Source: Pagrus major (lineage: Eukaryota > Chordata > Actinopteri > Spariformes > Sparidae). Taken from it: a DNA stretch of 64,000 nucleotides. The translations under genes were made by a program, and so were the position numbers. The notes beneath the pieces were generated by a model that was not told the origin of the DNA, ran no database searches, and saw only the letters and a program-made list of their open reading frames with translations. Numbering within the stretch: position 1 is the first letter of the stretch; the number at the start of each line of letters is the position of its first letter. The stretch is taken from NCBI RefSeq assembly GCF_040436345.1, contig NC_133224.1, positions 13,229,703 to 13,293,702 of the forward strand, read 5' to 3'. Below are positions 26,701 through 38,636 of this stretch, piece by piece.

Positions 26701-29700
26701 ATGGATCTGGATGTCCCCAAGAACATCCTGCGCTTCAGCGTGGTCAAAGCCCCGCAGCACGGCAGCATCGTCAACCACAGCGGTGAAAAGCCGGCTGCCA
26801 GGAGACGGGAGGCCGGTGCTCAGTCCCCGGTGGTCGACTTCACAATGACAGATCTTACAAATGGTAATTTTACATCAGTGTTCAGTTTGGCAGACATTTT
26901 TTAATTAGTCCTATACTGTACTAGAATGTTATTTATTTATGTTTAGTCATTGTCATCCTTTGAATTCCACATTGTTTATAAGTACAAGTGCATTCTGATG
27001 GATATTTCCTACCTGACGGAATGACATAGAAATCCAAGATGTGCATGAACACTGATCTTCTAAAACCACACACCCAGGTATGGATCTAATGTACGTGCAC
27101 GATGACTCAGAGAACACGGAGGACAGTTTTACCATCCAGCTGACTGACAGCAGGCACCACCTCCACAGACAAGTGATGGTTAAAGTGGTGCCGGTGAATG
27201 ACGAGGAGCCTCGCGTCATCAGGTCTGACTGACACCTTCATGACAGTTCATCACACAACTGAATGAGGAAGTTAAACGTGAACCTTGTCTCCATCTTCTG
27301 TCCTTCAGGAACAATGGGCTGGAGGTGGAGCTGGGAGAGGCCAGGCTTATATCCAGCGTCACACTGTTAGCACAGGACAGTGACACTCCTTCTTCAGAGG
27401 TCATGTACATATTCGAGAGTGTTCCTGCACAAGGGATACTTCAGCTGAAGGTTGGTGCAGTGCCACAGAATTTAAAGCCATACATTATAACTCATGTCAG
27501 TGAGGCTGTGTCATTTTGGACTACAGTAGACTGTCTCTGTAAGCACTGGGGTGACTCTGGGAGGTGTTGTGTTCCTTACTGTGACTGGTCCTGTCTCAGG
27601 AGGGTCAAGACTGGGTGACACTGACAGCGGGGAGAAACTGCACGCAGGAGAAGGTGGACATGAACCTTCTGCGCTACGTGCACACGGGCGTGAACAGTGC
27701 TAAAACACAGGACTTCTTTGTCTTCCACTTGTTGGATGGGAAGAATCAATCACCGCCGCAGCACTTCCACATCTCAGTCAAAGATCTAGAGAAAGGTACT
27801 CTTACATTCTCCAGCAGACACGTTGTGAGTGCCAGGCCACGTCGTGTCTCCCCGTGTCACTTCACACAGATTTAATCTTTAAACCGCTCCTCCTCCATGT
27901 TTTTTCAGGAAATATTGCCGTCTTTGTGAAGCCAGTGAACGTCAGCCGTGGGGACCGCGTGGTTCTCACAACAGACGTGCTGTTAGCAACCGACCACACG
28001 GACAAGCCTGAGGAGCTGCTGTATGTCATCACCAACCCTCCTCCTCACGGACACATAGAGTACATCAAACACCCTGGACTGGCCATCTCCACCTTCAGCC
28101 AGATGGACATTGCAGCCAACGTTGTGGCTTACGTGCACGACAACAGAGCCAGCACACCCACAGAAACCTTTCAGTGAGTGTAGAAGCCAATGTAAAACTT
28201 GTTCAAGTTACAACTTCTCAAGTTCACAATGCAGCTGAGATTCTCATTTTATTTTCGACCTAACACAGATTTGATATTGTTTTGTGTGTAAGTGTTGAGT
28301 CTGAAGTCTGAAACATGCTTTCCTTACAGTGATCAGTGTTCAGACCACCTAACAGCCAGTCTCTTGTATGCCTCGGCAGGTTTGTTGTCAGTAATGGTAA
28401 GACCAGCCGAAATGGCAGCTTTGAGATCACAGTGGAGATGGTGGATCGCGTCCTGCCGTCTCTGTCCTCCAACAAGGGCCTCTCAGTGCCACAGGGCTCC
28501 TCCATGATCCTGGGTCCAGACTGCCTGGCCATGTCTGATCCTGACACTCCACCCAGTGCCCTGACCTTCGTCCTTCTCCAGCCTCCGCAGTATGGCAGGC
28601 TGCTTTTAGGTGGTGCCACACTAACTGCTGGCTCTAACTTCACCCAGAGAAACATCCAGGAGCTGGAGGTAACATATAAACATGATGCAGGGCCGTCACA
28701 GATCGACCGGTTCGCCTTCACTGCCTCTGACAGCACCAGTCAGGGTTTTCTGATGGACGGGCGCTTACATACGGCACCTGTGTTCTTCACAATCCAGGTA
28801 TGTGATGAAGGGTGTATTTGTGTGTTTAGAGTCTTGTCACGACTCTCCCAGCACCCTCAGCAGGTCACAATCGGACATGCCTGATAGAGCTTGTGTTATG
28901 TACCCTGACACCTGCACAACTCAAATCCAGTGATCCTAAGTCTGTTAGCCAATGAGAAGACATTAGGAAACCCAGGTGTGATGCCTCTTTACCTTTAGCT
29001 GCCTTTTTCCTCTAGAAATGTATTTAATCAAATGTTCAGAAGAGTTCCTACACAGCAGACACTTGGTCACACGTGACAATGCTAAATTCTCATGTCATCA
29101 ACTTTAACCCTCCGAACCAGAAGGTAGCAGTAATGCACTGAAAAGTATTTTGCCAACCACCGTTAAACAACAAAAGCAAAGATGAACTTTAACCCCTGAC
29201 CTGGGCCTTAGCCTCCATTTTTCTGTCCAGGAAGTCAAACAGTTGGACATGAACCGAAGGAAGCTTCTTGGTATCACTATTTTGCAGCATAGATAGACTG
29301 AAAGTCAGATGCAGACGTCAAAGCTGGGTCACAAAATTAGTATTAGCAGTAGTAGCCACAATCACAAAATATGATGTCAGAAATAAAAATCTCCTGTGGG
29401 CTCTGCATCCTTTAAATGGCTAGGGTTAAACGTTTCCAGTCTGCATGATGTTAATAATTTCATCTGACTTCACAGGGAACGTGACCAGGTGACAGGCAGA
29501 GAGAATAACTGTATAAAACCAGCCAACTGTCTCACTGATGGTCTTGTTTACTTATGTTGGTCATATAGAAGCATCAGTATTATATTGAGACTGTGTCATA
29601 ACCAGTATAATGTTCCTTGTAGTCCATTGAACATGCTAACTTCTGCTACAAACTTCATTTTGCATGGCCAAAGATGAAATTAAATTTTTGCCCAGTAGGA

Positions 29701-32700
29701 CTTTAACATTCCACTGTCCACATGCTTTTCCACTGAAATATCGGTACTGTTACCATCTCGTTCTTACTGAACAGAGCTCAAAACACTCTTGTTAAATAAA
29801 ACTTCTTCAGAGAAAACAAAGGCAAACAAATGATCTTCTGTAAGCTTCCACAACCTATTTTGTTGGTTGCAGTCTGCAACCTCACTGCTAGATGCCCCTA
29901 AATCCTCCACACTGGACCTTTTAAATGTGTGTTTATCATATAAGCTCTGTCACATTATTTCATTAGTCTAAACAACTTTCTTTTTTATATTAGATTTTCA
30001 TGTGAACCAATCTCTTTTAGTAACAAACTGTGTATAATTTCAGATCAAGCCTTTGGATAAATACCCTCCTGAGGTTGTGAAGCTGCTTCCTCTTTGGAAA
30101 GCTGAGCTTTTAGGCGACGGACGATATGGAATCTTCCTGTCATCTCGGGAGCTCAAGGCCCAGGACAGCGACAGCAGAGAGGAAGAGCTGATATTCTGCA
30201 TTGTTCGCCAGCCTTACTTTGGTTACCTGGAGAACATGACCACAGGTCGGAGAACACATTTGGCTTCCATCTAGATCACAGCTTAGCTTGGAATGAGAAA
30301 TGATGTCTCTCCTTTGCTCCTGCAGGTGCTTTTGTGCCGCAGCGCTTCTTGCAGATGGAGCTGAACAAGAGGACTGTTGTCTACATCATCAACCCTGACA
30401 GGGAGTCTCTGTCAGACAGCCTGGAGTTCACAGTGTCAGATCCTTTAGGGAACACTGGACCCTCTCACATGTAACAACAACACCAACAATACTGGATTTT
30501 ATCACATCTGAAGTAAAAGTGTGGTCTTCACTGTGCTCGACCTTGTCTTTACAGACTTGAGTTCAGCTGGTCCAGCGTGGAGCTGTCTCAGCCTGAGTAC
30601 TCTGTGTGTGAGGAGCAGGGGACTGTCTCACTGAACATCATCAGGAGAGGAAACCTGGCAGAGTCTTCATACATCACTGTGATGGTTGGTACTCAAACCA
30701 GTTCCCTCATCAGTCACCTGATACTTGGCCTTTTTCTTGCAGATTATACGACCTGTTTCTGCTTCATATTTCTGTACCACAGGTAAAAGAGGTGACCGCG
30801 ACGGCTGGAAAAGATTTCCTCATAAGCCCTTCTTCCCTCATTCAGTTTGATCCAGGTATGTGTCATTAATGTAAAAAGCTTGTATTGTGCTGTTAAATGT
30901 GGGGCTTTGCTGCTTTTCTCGGTCAGTTATGACAGTGAATAATGAGTTCTGAGGTTTGGACTGAAGAAGACGTCACTTTGGGCTCTGTAATTGTTGATGA
31001 ACATTTTTTACAATTTGTTGAAGAAGACATATTCTACTCATTTTATGTTTTGTTAGTGCTAGAGCAGGTTTCTTGAATTTAGGTCCTTTTTGTCTAATTG
31101 TTATAGATACCATATAGAAATCAATACCACATGTCATGTTCTTGGGTGAACAGGGTGAGGATGGTGACACCTGTGTTTTTGTAAAGGTATTGTGACTACA
31201 GTGTACAGAAAACCCACTCACTCAGACCAGTATCTCCATTTTGACTCTGACATTACAACATAAAGGAACAGCGGTGAGGCAGGGGAATAAATACAGGGAC
31301 AACAGGTCCGATGGGCGCCACCAAGTCCCACTGTGAGACTTCCTTACATGGCTGGACTGTGTCAACATCTAGTGAGATGTCTTCAGTTCACAAGGAGTCA
31401 CCACAAACCGTCCAAAACCTCCTCTGCTGGTACACCCGGGAGACAGGAGACTAAACGAACAGCAGAATCAGACATCAGCTGTCTGTGAATAGCAGACTAA
31501 AGCCACTCCCAGCATCCACTGGGGAGAGGTCAAAGGTCATTGATCAGGAGTCAGTAAACATCCAAAGAAAGATCAAGGAGGACATTGATCCAGACAGGGT
31601 TACCACCTCCATATACAACCACATGCTTTCATATAGTCACACTTCCACAGTCAGGTCATGTGAGAAGAACCAAACGTCATCTGCTGATGAGCTTTTGTCC
31701 CGTCTGACCAGTGACTGAACTTTATGTCGTACAATGCTAAATCACAGAAGTATGCCTCAGAGACAAGGCAGAGTGTAAAAATGTTTGTGTGTGTGTGTGC
31801 AGGAGTGTCAAAGAGGAGCTGGCACGCTGAGATCATTCAGGATCACCTGGAGGAGGCTGAGGAGATGTTTGAAGTGCTGCTGGTCTCCCCTGAGGGCACG
31901 GTGATCAGCAGCATCCACACGGCTCAGGTCACCATCAGGGAGTCGGGAGGAAGAGGTAAAAACAAACTTCTCTCTTTTTGAGAGAAGTTTGTTTTCTCTC
32001 TTTTTGCATTGAAACTTACCAAAGAAAAACATTCAAATTACTGTACAGTATGTGATGTACAATCCTACCATAGCATAGAAATTTAAAAACAGTCATGTTT
32101 TTTATCACAAGATGGCACCAGTTATTCGGATTAAAAACCCAGTGAGTTGATATTTGCCAAAAGAAATGACTGTTAAAACACATCCACCACAGGAGGGTGC
32201 CAGCTGACCCACGATCGGGAGCCTCCTGTTCTTGGAGGAAAAGAGATCCGGTCAGACACGTACCCCCAGCACGGATCCATCCAACTAGAGAAACTGCCCC
32301 TCGGCACAGATTCAGTCATCTGGACCCGTGGAGACAGCGTCTCCAGACCTGTCCCAAAGAAGAAACTCAAAGTGAGGGGTAACCCAAAGTCTGTGAGTAC
32401 CTGTTCTTAAAGATCAGTACTGGATTGGACTCTATCCACGCTCACATGTTCCTCTTCGTCACAGCTTTGTTTCTGATTCATGGGCCAAAACAAAACATAT
32501 AAATACAGACATAATTATTTAAATAAATGCTGAAATAAATGACTGAATAAATAATTTCATAATTTAATGCTTGATAATATATTCTTATAAAATAAAATGC
32601 CTAAATGAATATTTAATAAATACATTTATTTTAATATATTATTCCTTTATTCACACATTTATTTTCATCGATTTATTGATTTTATTTATTGATTGATATA

Positions 32701-33099
32701 TACTTTAGTTTACACATAGCTTGACTTGTTGCTCACCTGACGCCACCAGATGACTGGACTCCCACACAACCATTTGGGAAGTCATTGTACACTGTTTGGT
32801 AAAGGGCAGTCCTGCCAAAAATACTTGGTGTGTGATTGGCCGACACATCTGTCTATCACTGCTATCATGGACTTTCATCACTGGATGAAAAATTAAGATC
32901 TTTCCATCTTCTGTTTTTCATATTTGCATAAAGAAATGAATAACTACATTTTGTTATTCACTTGTACATAAATTAATTTACAGATGAATAACGTAATATA
33001 CAAATGTGTAAACATATAGATATAAACATAGGCCTATAAATAAAGAATAAATACACAAATAAATGTAACATTTACATTTGAATTGTCTCATTTAATTAG

Positions 33100-33174
<75 letters not shown>

Positions 33175-36100
33175 TCTATTGTGACAAGTGCAAATTACAT
33201 AATTATCAATTTGTTCACTTGCTTAATCATTTTATTATATAATTTTATGACTAATAAGTATCTAATAATTAATTATTTATGTTTTTTTTATTTTAACTTC
33301 TGCCCTTAAAACCCTCCACACAGATTAAAATGATCTCTGATCTGGTGCTGTTTCATTTTTCAGATTGCACCTTCATCAGTTTTTCACAACGGGACAGACA
33401 TCGTTTACACGGTACACAGCAGCAGCAGCGATACTAACGTTACCTTTTTAAAAATAATAATAATAATAATACATTTAACTTATAAGTCCAAAACGTCTTC
33501 AATTATGTGGTTTCTTTCATTCCAGTATCACGGGATCATGCAGATGCAGGTAGAAGACGACACCTCGCCATCGAGGAAGGGCAGAAAGGCAAACATCCGT
33601 GTGGTGAGCAGGGGAGCACAGCAGCAGGCGTCAGCAGGACTCACCGGGTCCAAGTCGCATCATCAAAGAAAGATCTCAAAACCTGGAAAAAGTTCACAGT
33701 CTAAAGGACATGTGAGTGTGTTATTGGTCCTATAGAGTCAGTACAGAGTAATTCTCTTTTGCCATGATCTTCAGTTCTGTGATCAGCCACGAAGGCTTCT
33801 TTAAGAGAAGTTCCAAACTTTCTGTTCCTTATTCGTTATTGATTTATGGGTCAGTATTGTGGATAAAAATAATACATTCCAGTTAAAGCAACACCAAATG
33901 AATTCTCCATAGGCCACAGCTGACAACACCATGCCCAAGCCCTGTGTGCCAGAACTGATCGGCCTCCTGCATTTTAACCAGACCACCAATCAGCTCTTTC
34001 ACTGCAACGGTGTGTCCTGGAAACCCTGGGCACCAACTGATCAGGTACTCCACTTGCTACTAGCATGCACTAGTTTCTTTGCATCTCTGTGGAATAGAAA
34101 ATGTCTGACCTCGGCAATACCTCTGTCTATCATCTTCAAATGAGTCAGTGATGTGATGTAAATAAGTACATTTACTCAGGAATATTACTCAAGTTCAATT
34201 TTGAGGTTTTGTGCTTCCATTGTTTTGCTATTTTATACTTCCACTCCAATACATCCTACTCTTCCCTCCAATAGATGTATTATTTGATTTTAGTTAAAAG
34301 GTTCTTCGCAGATTCCATGTTGCATAAGAGCCAAAGTAGCACATTTTTAAAGGGACTTGGGGCAGTATCAAGAAATAAGACTCAATAGTGACACAACGGC
34401 CGTTGCGGCAGACAAGCCGGTGCGGGAACAGGCATGAACTCTTCACAGCAGTGCAGCTGATGCCTTATCCCCTACACACATGAAGCAGCCGGCTCGCTGT
34501 GTGTAGCGACACACAAGCACAGCGATTTACCGTTACGATTGATGCAGTCTGACAGGCACAGGCGAAAGCAAAGACGGCATAGTGAGGGACAGAAATACCA
34601 TCTCTGATACGGGATTGCTGTGTGTTAGCGGCTAATGTTGCTACATAGACAAACAAATCGTTAGCCTGTGGCTACATCCAGCTGCTAACGTCACCTCCCG
34701 GATAACAGGTTGGGCTTTCGGTCCCATATATAAAGGGGCATATTTCTAACTATTCGGTTTCAGACTAAAGGACCGTGGAAAATGCGCAGTCTGTAACTAT
34801 TCAGTGTTACACAGCGGTGGACTAAGTTACATGTTTGCAGCTAACGCTACTTTGCACGTTAGGTCACTCCGAGTCCTCGGTGATCTCATATGATTTTCAA
34901 ATCAAGCTCTAAACATGACCTGTACTGTTTTCTTACCTGGTTACTAGGAAATGAGCCATGTCAGCATGTTTTCAGTCCCAATTCAAGCTGAAGCTGCCTC
35001 CATGAGTCGAACACGTATCCGATGTTTATCCGGGTGCCAGCCCAGCTTTGGTCGTAATTTCGTTTCGACTCAGGACATGCTGCTGATAAAACCTTTGTTT
35101 TCTTCTTAGTATGACTTTTTAGTGGACTTTGTGTGGTGGTGGGTCGTTTGCTGGCCGTAGCAGAATCCATTACTACCCAAACACTAGTTTGGGTCCACCG
35201 CGCTTGTCTTCTTCACGTATCCAAGTCGAAAGCCGTCAAGGATACGCATTCAGTGTCATCTTACGTCACGTCCGCAGGACTGCGCGGGAAATTCGGACAC
35301 CGAATTGCAGTACATTATGCAGCACACAGCCTGTTCAAGGCAATGGAGAGATACGTGGGTGGGCTCATTCTTTTTGATTTTGAACGCTTCATCACCCATT
35401 AGCATTAAAAAACTTAAAATGCATGTTTATTTTTTCAGAAATCCTGCCCTAAGTTCCTTTAAATACTTTACATTTATTTTTTCAGCAAACGGATAAAAAA
35501 AACACTGACTAGGATAATAACATTCATAAATGAATGTTGAAAATGTAGTTTTTCAACAGAGTAAAGGGGCGCAGATCACCAGGAGTGATACAAGTCAATA
35601 CTGTCCTTGTGAATGATTAAAAAACTGAAAAGTAGTGGATGGAGGATAGAGCCCTGTGGAGCTCCATGTGAAAAATTTGTAGATGATACTTTTGGAGTGA
35701 CTTCTTGTCTTTCTTAGACAAAACACTGATGTCTCTAAAGATTTCCTAAATACTCATTTGTAATCAATCATGTTTGCCTACAAATGTCACCATATGTCCC
35801 CATTTCCTCCTGAAACCCAGATGGTGAGTGCTCAGACGTGTCCCCAGGGCTGGACCTTTCACCGTGGCCACTGTTACACCCTCAGCACGGAGCACAAGGT
35901 GACATGGAGCACAGCTAACAGGGCCTGCAGGGAGAGGTGAGGTTAACATGGAGCTGCGTGTTCGAAGAGAAACTGAGAAACTGAGACAGACTTAATGGAC
36001 ACACATGCTTCTGATTAGTTGTCTGTCATGTATAAGAACTATATCATCAGAATGATATGCACCATGAATGATTCTTTTGAGTACGCAGCTTTACCTCTTG

Positions 36101-38636
36101 TCGTCTTGATTTCAGATATAAAGGCACGCTTGCGAGCGTTCTCTCTAAAGTAGACATGGACTGGCTGTGGGACCTTAGTGGAAGAAAACCATTTTGGATA
36201 GGTATTTATCTGGATCATTTGTTGCAACATCGTTCAGCTTCATTTTTTATTATTATTTTTATTTTCTTTCAGAAATAACATCAGAATCAGAATCAGAATC
36301 AGAAACAGATTTATTGCCAAGAAGGATTTTACACCAACAAGGAATTTGTCTAGGTGAATAAGGTGCATACATTGAAGACAATAAACAATAAACAAACAGT
36401 GACTATAATAAATATTAAAAAGAAAAAATATTTTAAAAATATGAAAAATAAAAGATGTACAAATTCTGCATTCATGTAATGCAAATGTCCAGTGTGGATG
36501 GGATGATGCACGTGTGTTCTCACTTTTTAAAGTCAAGGGGAGGAGAAAAAGGAACAACAAACAAACATTAAAGTGAAACAACAATATTAAACAACTGGGA
36601 CAAACAGAAAAATTTGAAAAATGCTCAAACTATCCCGACCCCAGCACCACTGTATGGTGTTAAGGCTCCTCACACATCAACATCCAGAAAAAGGAATAAA
36701 TAATGCCAGAACACATGTATACTTAGGAGTGGATCCCATTAGATGAGCTGAGGTCAAAGGTCAGTCATCACATTTCATTACAGGCAAGACAGCAATAAGA
36801 ATTCTGGTTCGGAGATTATTTAAAATTCCTTTAATGAATTGTTATGGAAAACAGAGTCTCTCATGTTAAAGGGACGCTCCATCAACTTTTATTCTCAAAG
36901 TAACAGAGTTATACAAGTGGCCGTCACTGCGGTGGCGTCTCTCAACACATTTGTATGAGAGCTGTCCAAAGTAATGAACAGTTTTCTGCTTTTACCTTCA
37001 CTATCTGTGTAATGTTACTTTAGACAAAGATGTTGGGAGGAAATGTGCAGTTCTCAGCTGCTCCAACAGTAGAGGCAGACTTTAACTTCAACTGGAACAA
37101 AACTGAATATAAAATACACAAGCCTTTACTCCATGAGAGGGCCTCTGTCACAGACACTGAACATACATTCAGTGGACGTGCAGAGGACCAAGATGGTCAC
37201 CAGAAGTGGATCAACAGTCTAATAATCATTATTATAATTACTGTTGATTCATTAATATTATTGTTATGGTCATATTGTCCCTTTATGAGTGACTGGTATT
37301 TATTGTTCCTCGTCTGATGATTAAAGAATACATTTTGAATACCTATAAAAAACATAGAATTATATATATTTTTCACATGTTTTATGATTATAACTGCTCT
37401 TTAATGATTAAATGAAGCCCTTGATTGACTGTGCTAGTTACACAGAGCTTCATTATTTGAAATGTGGTGAATATCAAGTTTATTCTCTGGTTCTGAAATC
37501 TGAATAATCCACAAGGAACCTTAATCAGGAAGTGGAGCCCCCGTCTAGTGTCATCAATCCAACTACCCACGCTTCTGTCACTATTAACAGGCAGCAGCAC
37601 ACAATGAGTGGCTACCAGCTGATGGCAGAACACACTAATCTGCTGGATTTGTTTACATAAAGCCTTGTTAAACATGTAGCTCAACCAAAAGTAACTTTGT
37701 CCAAGCAAATGACTTGCAGATGTCTGCATACTTCAGAGTTCTCCTGATGTCTGGGAGTGTACAGTGTGAACAGGAGGGGCTGAGCACACAGCCCTGCGGG
37801 GCTCCGGTGTGGAGCACTGAAGCACAGAAGCTTAACATTTCAAAAATAGCCCACCTCACTTATGAAACCTGATCCTCTTTATAAGGTCAGTGTGATATGA
37901 TAGGTGACATGAATCACTTGCTGCTACTGCTGCTGTTAATGTAACATTTGAAAAACTCCACCTGCACCCCAACATCCACCTGTAGACTCTGAGATGTCAT
38001 CGTCACTCCCCGATCCCTGCTGTGCACAGGTCAGTGTCTCCTCGTGGGGAGTGACACAGTCAGAGCCTAGACGATAAATATCAAGTCTGTACATATTCTG
38101 CATATGTACATGTACATCCACATTCAATCCATCCCACATGAGTTGGCTGACTGTCTTGTCAGTATTAACAGTATCTATGATGCTTGTTGGATAGAATTAT
38201 TAGGGAGTGACCCACGTCAATGCTCATTAGTTGTGTTATGTTTATACTGCTTTAACTCACAGGTGGCTTTTGGATCATGTCAATGAATAAGTAGTAATGA
38301 GTAAAAGTATTTAATTTAGTTATTTGTCAACATGAGAATTTATAATATTCAACACTGTAACGCACTGTAGTGGGACTGTGTATGAGTACAACTTCTTTAC
38401 TGTGACCAACTGATTCTTTTCCTCTTGTTTCAGGCCTGAACGACAGAGAGGGCCGAGGACATTGGGAGTGGGCAGGCGGAGAGCCCGTCAGCTACACTAA
38501 CTGGAGGAAGACACCCCCTCGCTCCAAAATGAAGGGGAACAAAAAGTGTGTTCTGGTGTGGAGGAGGGCAAAGTGGCAAATCAGGGACTGCAAGACAAGC
38601 AGAGGTCATCGCTTTGTGTGTTCGGTTAAAACTTGA
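14482..38636 (+). CDS. frem1: FREM1, FRAS1-related extracellular matrix protein 1 (36 coding exons, 2180 aa)
   Basis: Extracellular basement-membrane protein that works with FRAS1 and FREM2 to hold epithelium to mesenchyme. Exons: 14482-14724, 18321-18415, 18506-18816, 19206-19402, 19866-20189, 20287-20395, 20653-20784, 21047-21391, 21475-21617, 22031-22227, 22317-22407, 22506-22673, 22763-22971, 23953-24046, 24176-24428, 24594-24791, 26085-26270, 26349-26545, 26653-26863, 27078-27222, 27309-27450, 27600-27795, 27909-28173, 28380-28797, 30044-30245, 30326-30470, 30555-30684, 30783-30855, 31803-31955, 32193-32392, 33364-33411, 33526-33711, 33913-34044, 35821-35936, 36116-36201, 38434-38636. 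All junctions are GT-AG and the frame is kept throughout (6543 nt). Residues 1-27 are a signal peptide; then an N-terminal domain, CSPG repeats, Calx-beta (about 1740-1857) and C-type lectin domain (about 2050-2180). The length matches human FREM1 (about 2179). No disabling change is seen. I cannot say which fish paralogue (a or b) this is. Confidence 0.95.
15394..15621. mobile_element. MITE with TTAA duplication (frem1 intron 1)
   Basis: The ends AGGTGCAGTATGTAAGAA (from 15398) and TTCTTACATACTGCATCT (to 15617) are inverted repeats with one mismatch, each flanked by TTAA (15394-15397, 15618-15621). A 228-bp element without coding capacity. The TTAA target suggests piggyBac-type mobilisation; this is inferred. 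Confidence 0.75.
17500..18190. repeat. Dispersed repeat split by a ~440-bp insertion
   Basis: Blocks 17500-17665 and about 18100-18190 each match parts of 8290-8510 (shared words include TTAGCCCACT, GTGCTGCTGG-like sequence and ACTAGTTCCAC). At 8290-8510 these blocks are contiguous. The intervening about 17665-18100 is therefore extra here. It contains a TATA-like TATATAAAGG near 18029, so a solo LTR or other promoter-bearing insertion is possible. Exact borders are not resolved. Confidence 0.45.
24792..26084 (+). other. frem1: frem1 intron 16
   Basis: 1.3 kb intron holding the foldback element at 25161-25592; nothing else recognised. Confidence 0.8.
25161..25592. repeat. 430-bp foldback element in frem1 intron 16
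   Basis: Two arms of about 130-150 bp (25161-25300 and 25441-25592) are inverse complements at roughly 85-90 percent identity. Both share TGGTGACAGCTGTG at the outer end, AAAACCCAACATATCT in the middle and GAAGAAATGCCTC further in. About 140 bp of non-repeated sequence lies between. Transcribed as part of frem1 pre-mRNA, it would form a long imperfect hairpin. No open frame is credible here. Confidence 0.85.
27947..27955 (+). other. frem1: RGD integrin-binding motif in FREM1
   Basis: Codons CGT GGG GAC in exon 23 encode Arg-Gly-Asp at about residues 1409-1411, in the context [12 protein letters not shown]. Mouse FREM1 (QBRICK) is known to carry a cell-adhesive RGD. Whether it is exposed here cannot be told from sequence. 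Confidence 0.7.
28798..30043 (+). other. frem1: frem1 intron 24 with a MITE end
   Basis: 1.2 kb intron. At about 29861-29925 lies the terminal part of a common teleost MITE (GTCTGCAACCTCACTGCTAG ... CCACACTGGACCTTTAA); a second copy is at 40191-40254. Nothing else recognised. Confidence 0.6.
30555..31955 (+). other. frem1: frem1 exons 27-29: Calx-beta domain
   Basis: Residues about 1740-1857. The stretch begins [20 protein letters not shown], followed by VSLNIIRRG, then SLIQFDPG and the C-terminal acidic loop [17 protein letters not shown]. This is the order of a Calx-beta calcium-binding domain, found once in FREM1. Confidence 0.85.
31959..31995 (+). repeat. Perfect 16-bp hairpin at the exon 29 splice donor
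   Basis: Arms 31959-31974 and 31980-31995 are exact inverse complements, with TTTTT as loop. The donor of exon 29 is GTAAAAAC starting at 31956, so the left arm begins at intron base 4 and overlaps the bases that pair with U1 snRNA. Confidence 0.9.
32393..33363 (+). other. frem1: frem1 intron 30, AT-rich with (TA)n
   Basis: About 1 kb of AT-rich sequence, including many tandem-like AATAAAT words (32500-32700, 32930-33070) and a (TA)n run of about 37 units at 33102-33170. No coding content. Confidence 0.8.
34150..34320. repeat. Degenerate hAT-type MITE fragment (frem1 intron 33)
   Basis: Contains AAGTACATTTACTCA, CAATTTTGAGGT and CTTCCACTCCAATACAT, words shared with a widespread fish non-autonomous hAT family whose ends resemble Tol2. 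No clear termini are left. Confidence 0.45.
34346..35463. mobile_element. 1.1-kb non-autonomous DNA transposon, TTAA-flanked (frem1 intron 33)
   Basis: The left end TTTAAAGGGACTTGGGGCAG (34346-34365) is matched in inverse complement by CTGCCCTAAGTTCCTTTAAA (35444-35463), with two mismatches. TTAA lies at both borders. The interior is less AT-rich than the intron around it and has no transposase. Likely a piggyBac-type non-autonomous element; family name not known to me. Confidence 0.65.
35560..35690 (-). pseudogene. Short LINE reverse transcriptase fragment
   Basis: The minus strand reads [17 protein letters not shown], the conserved motif just before the catalytic YADD of LINE reverse transcriptases. 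Only about 40 codons are recognisable. Confidence 0.55.
36284..36620 (-). mobile_element. LINE 3' end fragment (frem1 intron 35)
   Basis: On the minus strand this ends in tandem TCTGATTC units preceded by AATCTGTTTCTGATTC, the 3' tail style of fish L2/CR1 LINEs. No coding part is included. Confidence 0.55.
37730..37850 (-). pseudogene. Short L2-type LINE fragment
   Basis: The minus strand reads [19 protein letters not shown], close to the [13 protein letters not shown] motif of the L2 copy at 60925-62709. Too short for more. Confidence 0.5.

Larger units (their letters stand above)
19866..30245 (+). other. frem1: frem1 region encoding the CSPG repeat array
   Basis: Exons 5 to 25 encode roughly residues 283-1690, a series of CSPG/NG2-type repeats. 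Each shows a pattern of EG or EGG near its start, then an ASD, ATD or DVD motif, then a PPQ/PPxHG motif (for example [23 protein letters not shown]), then a late Y-x-H-D motif ([23 protein letters not shown]). FRAS1, FREM1 and FREM2 share 12 such repeats; I did not delimit all 12 exactly. Confidence 0.85.
36202..38433 (+). other. frem1: frem1 intron 35
   Basis: 2.2 kb, the last intron. It contains the LINE tail at 36284-36620 and a short minus-strand LINE piece at 37730-37850 ([13 protein letters not shown]). Other sequence not recognised. Confidence 0.8.
35821..38636 (+). other. frem1: frem1 exons 34-36: C-type lectin-like domain
   Basis: Residues about 2047-2180. Marks of the fold are [13 protein letters not shown] at the start, the WIGLND motif, [16 protein letters not shown], and the closing C-x-W-x-x-R-x-C-x-FVC pattern with four conserved Cys. 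The sugar-binding EPN/QPD triplet is EPV here and the WND calcium motif is absent, so classical calcium-dependent sugar binding is not expected. The human domain is likewise non-canonical. Confidence 0.9.
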
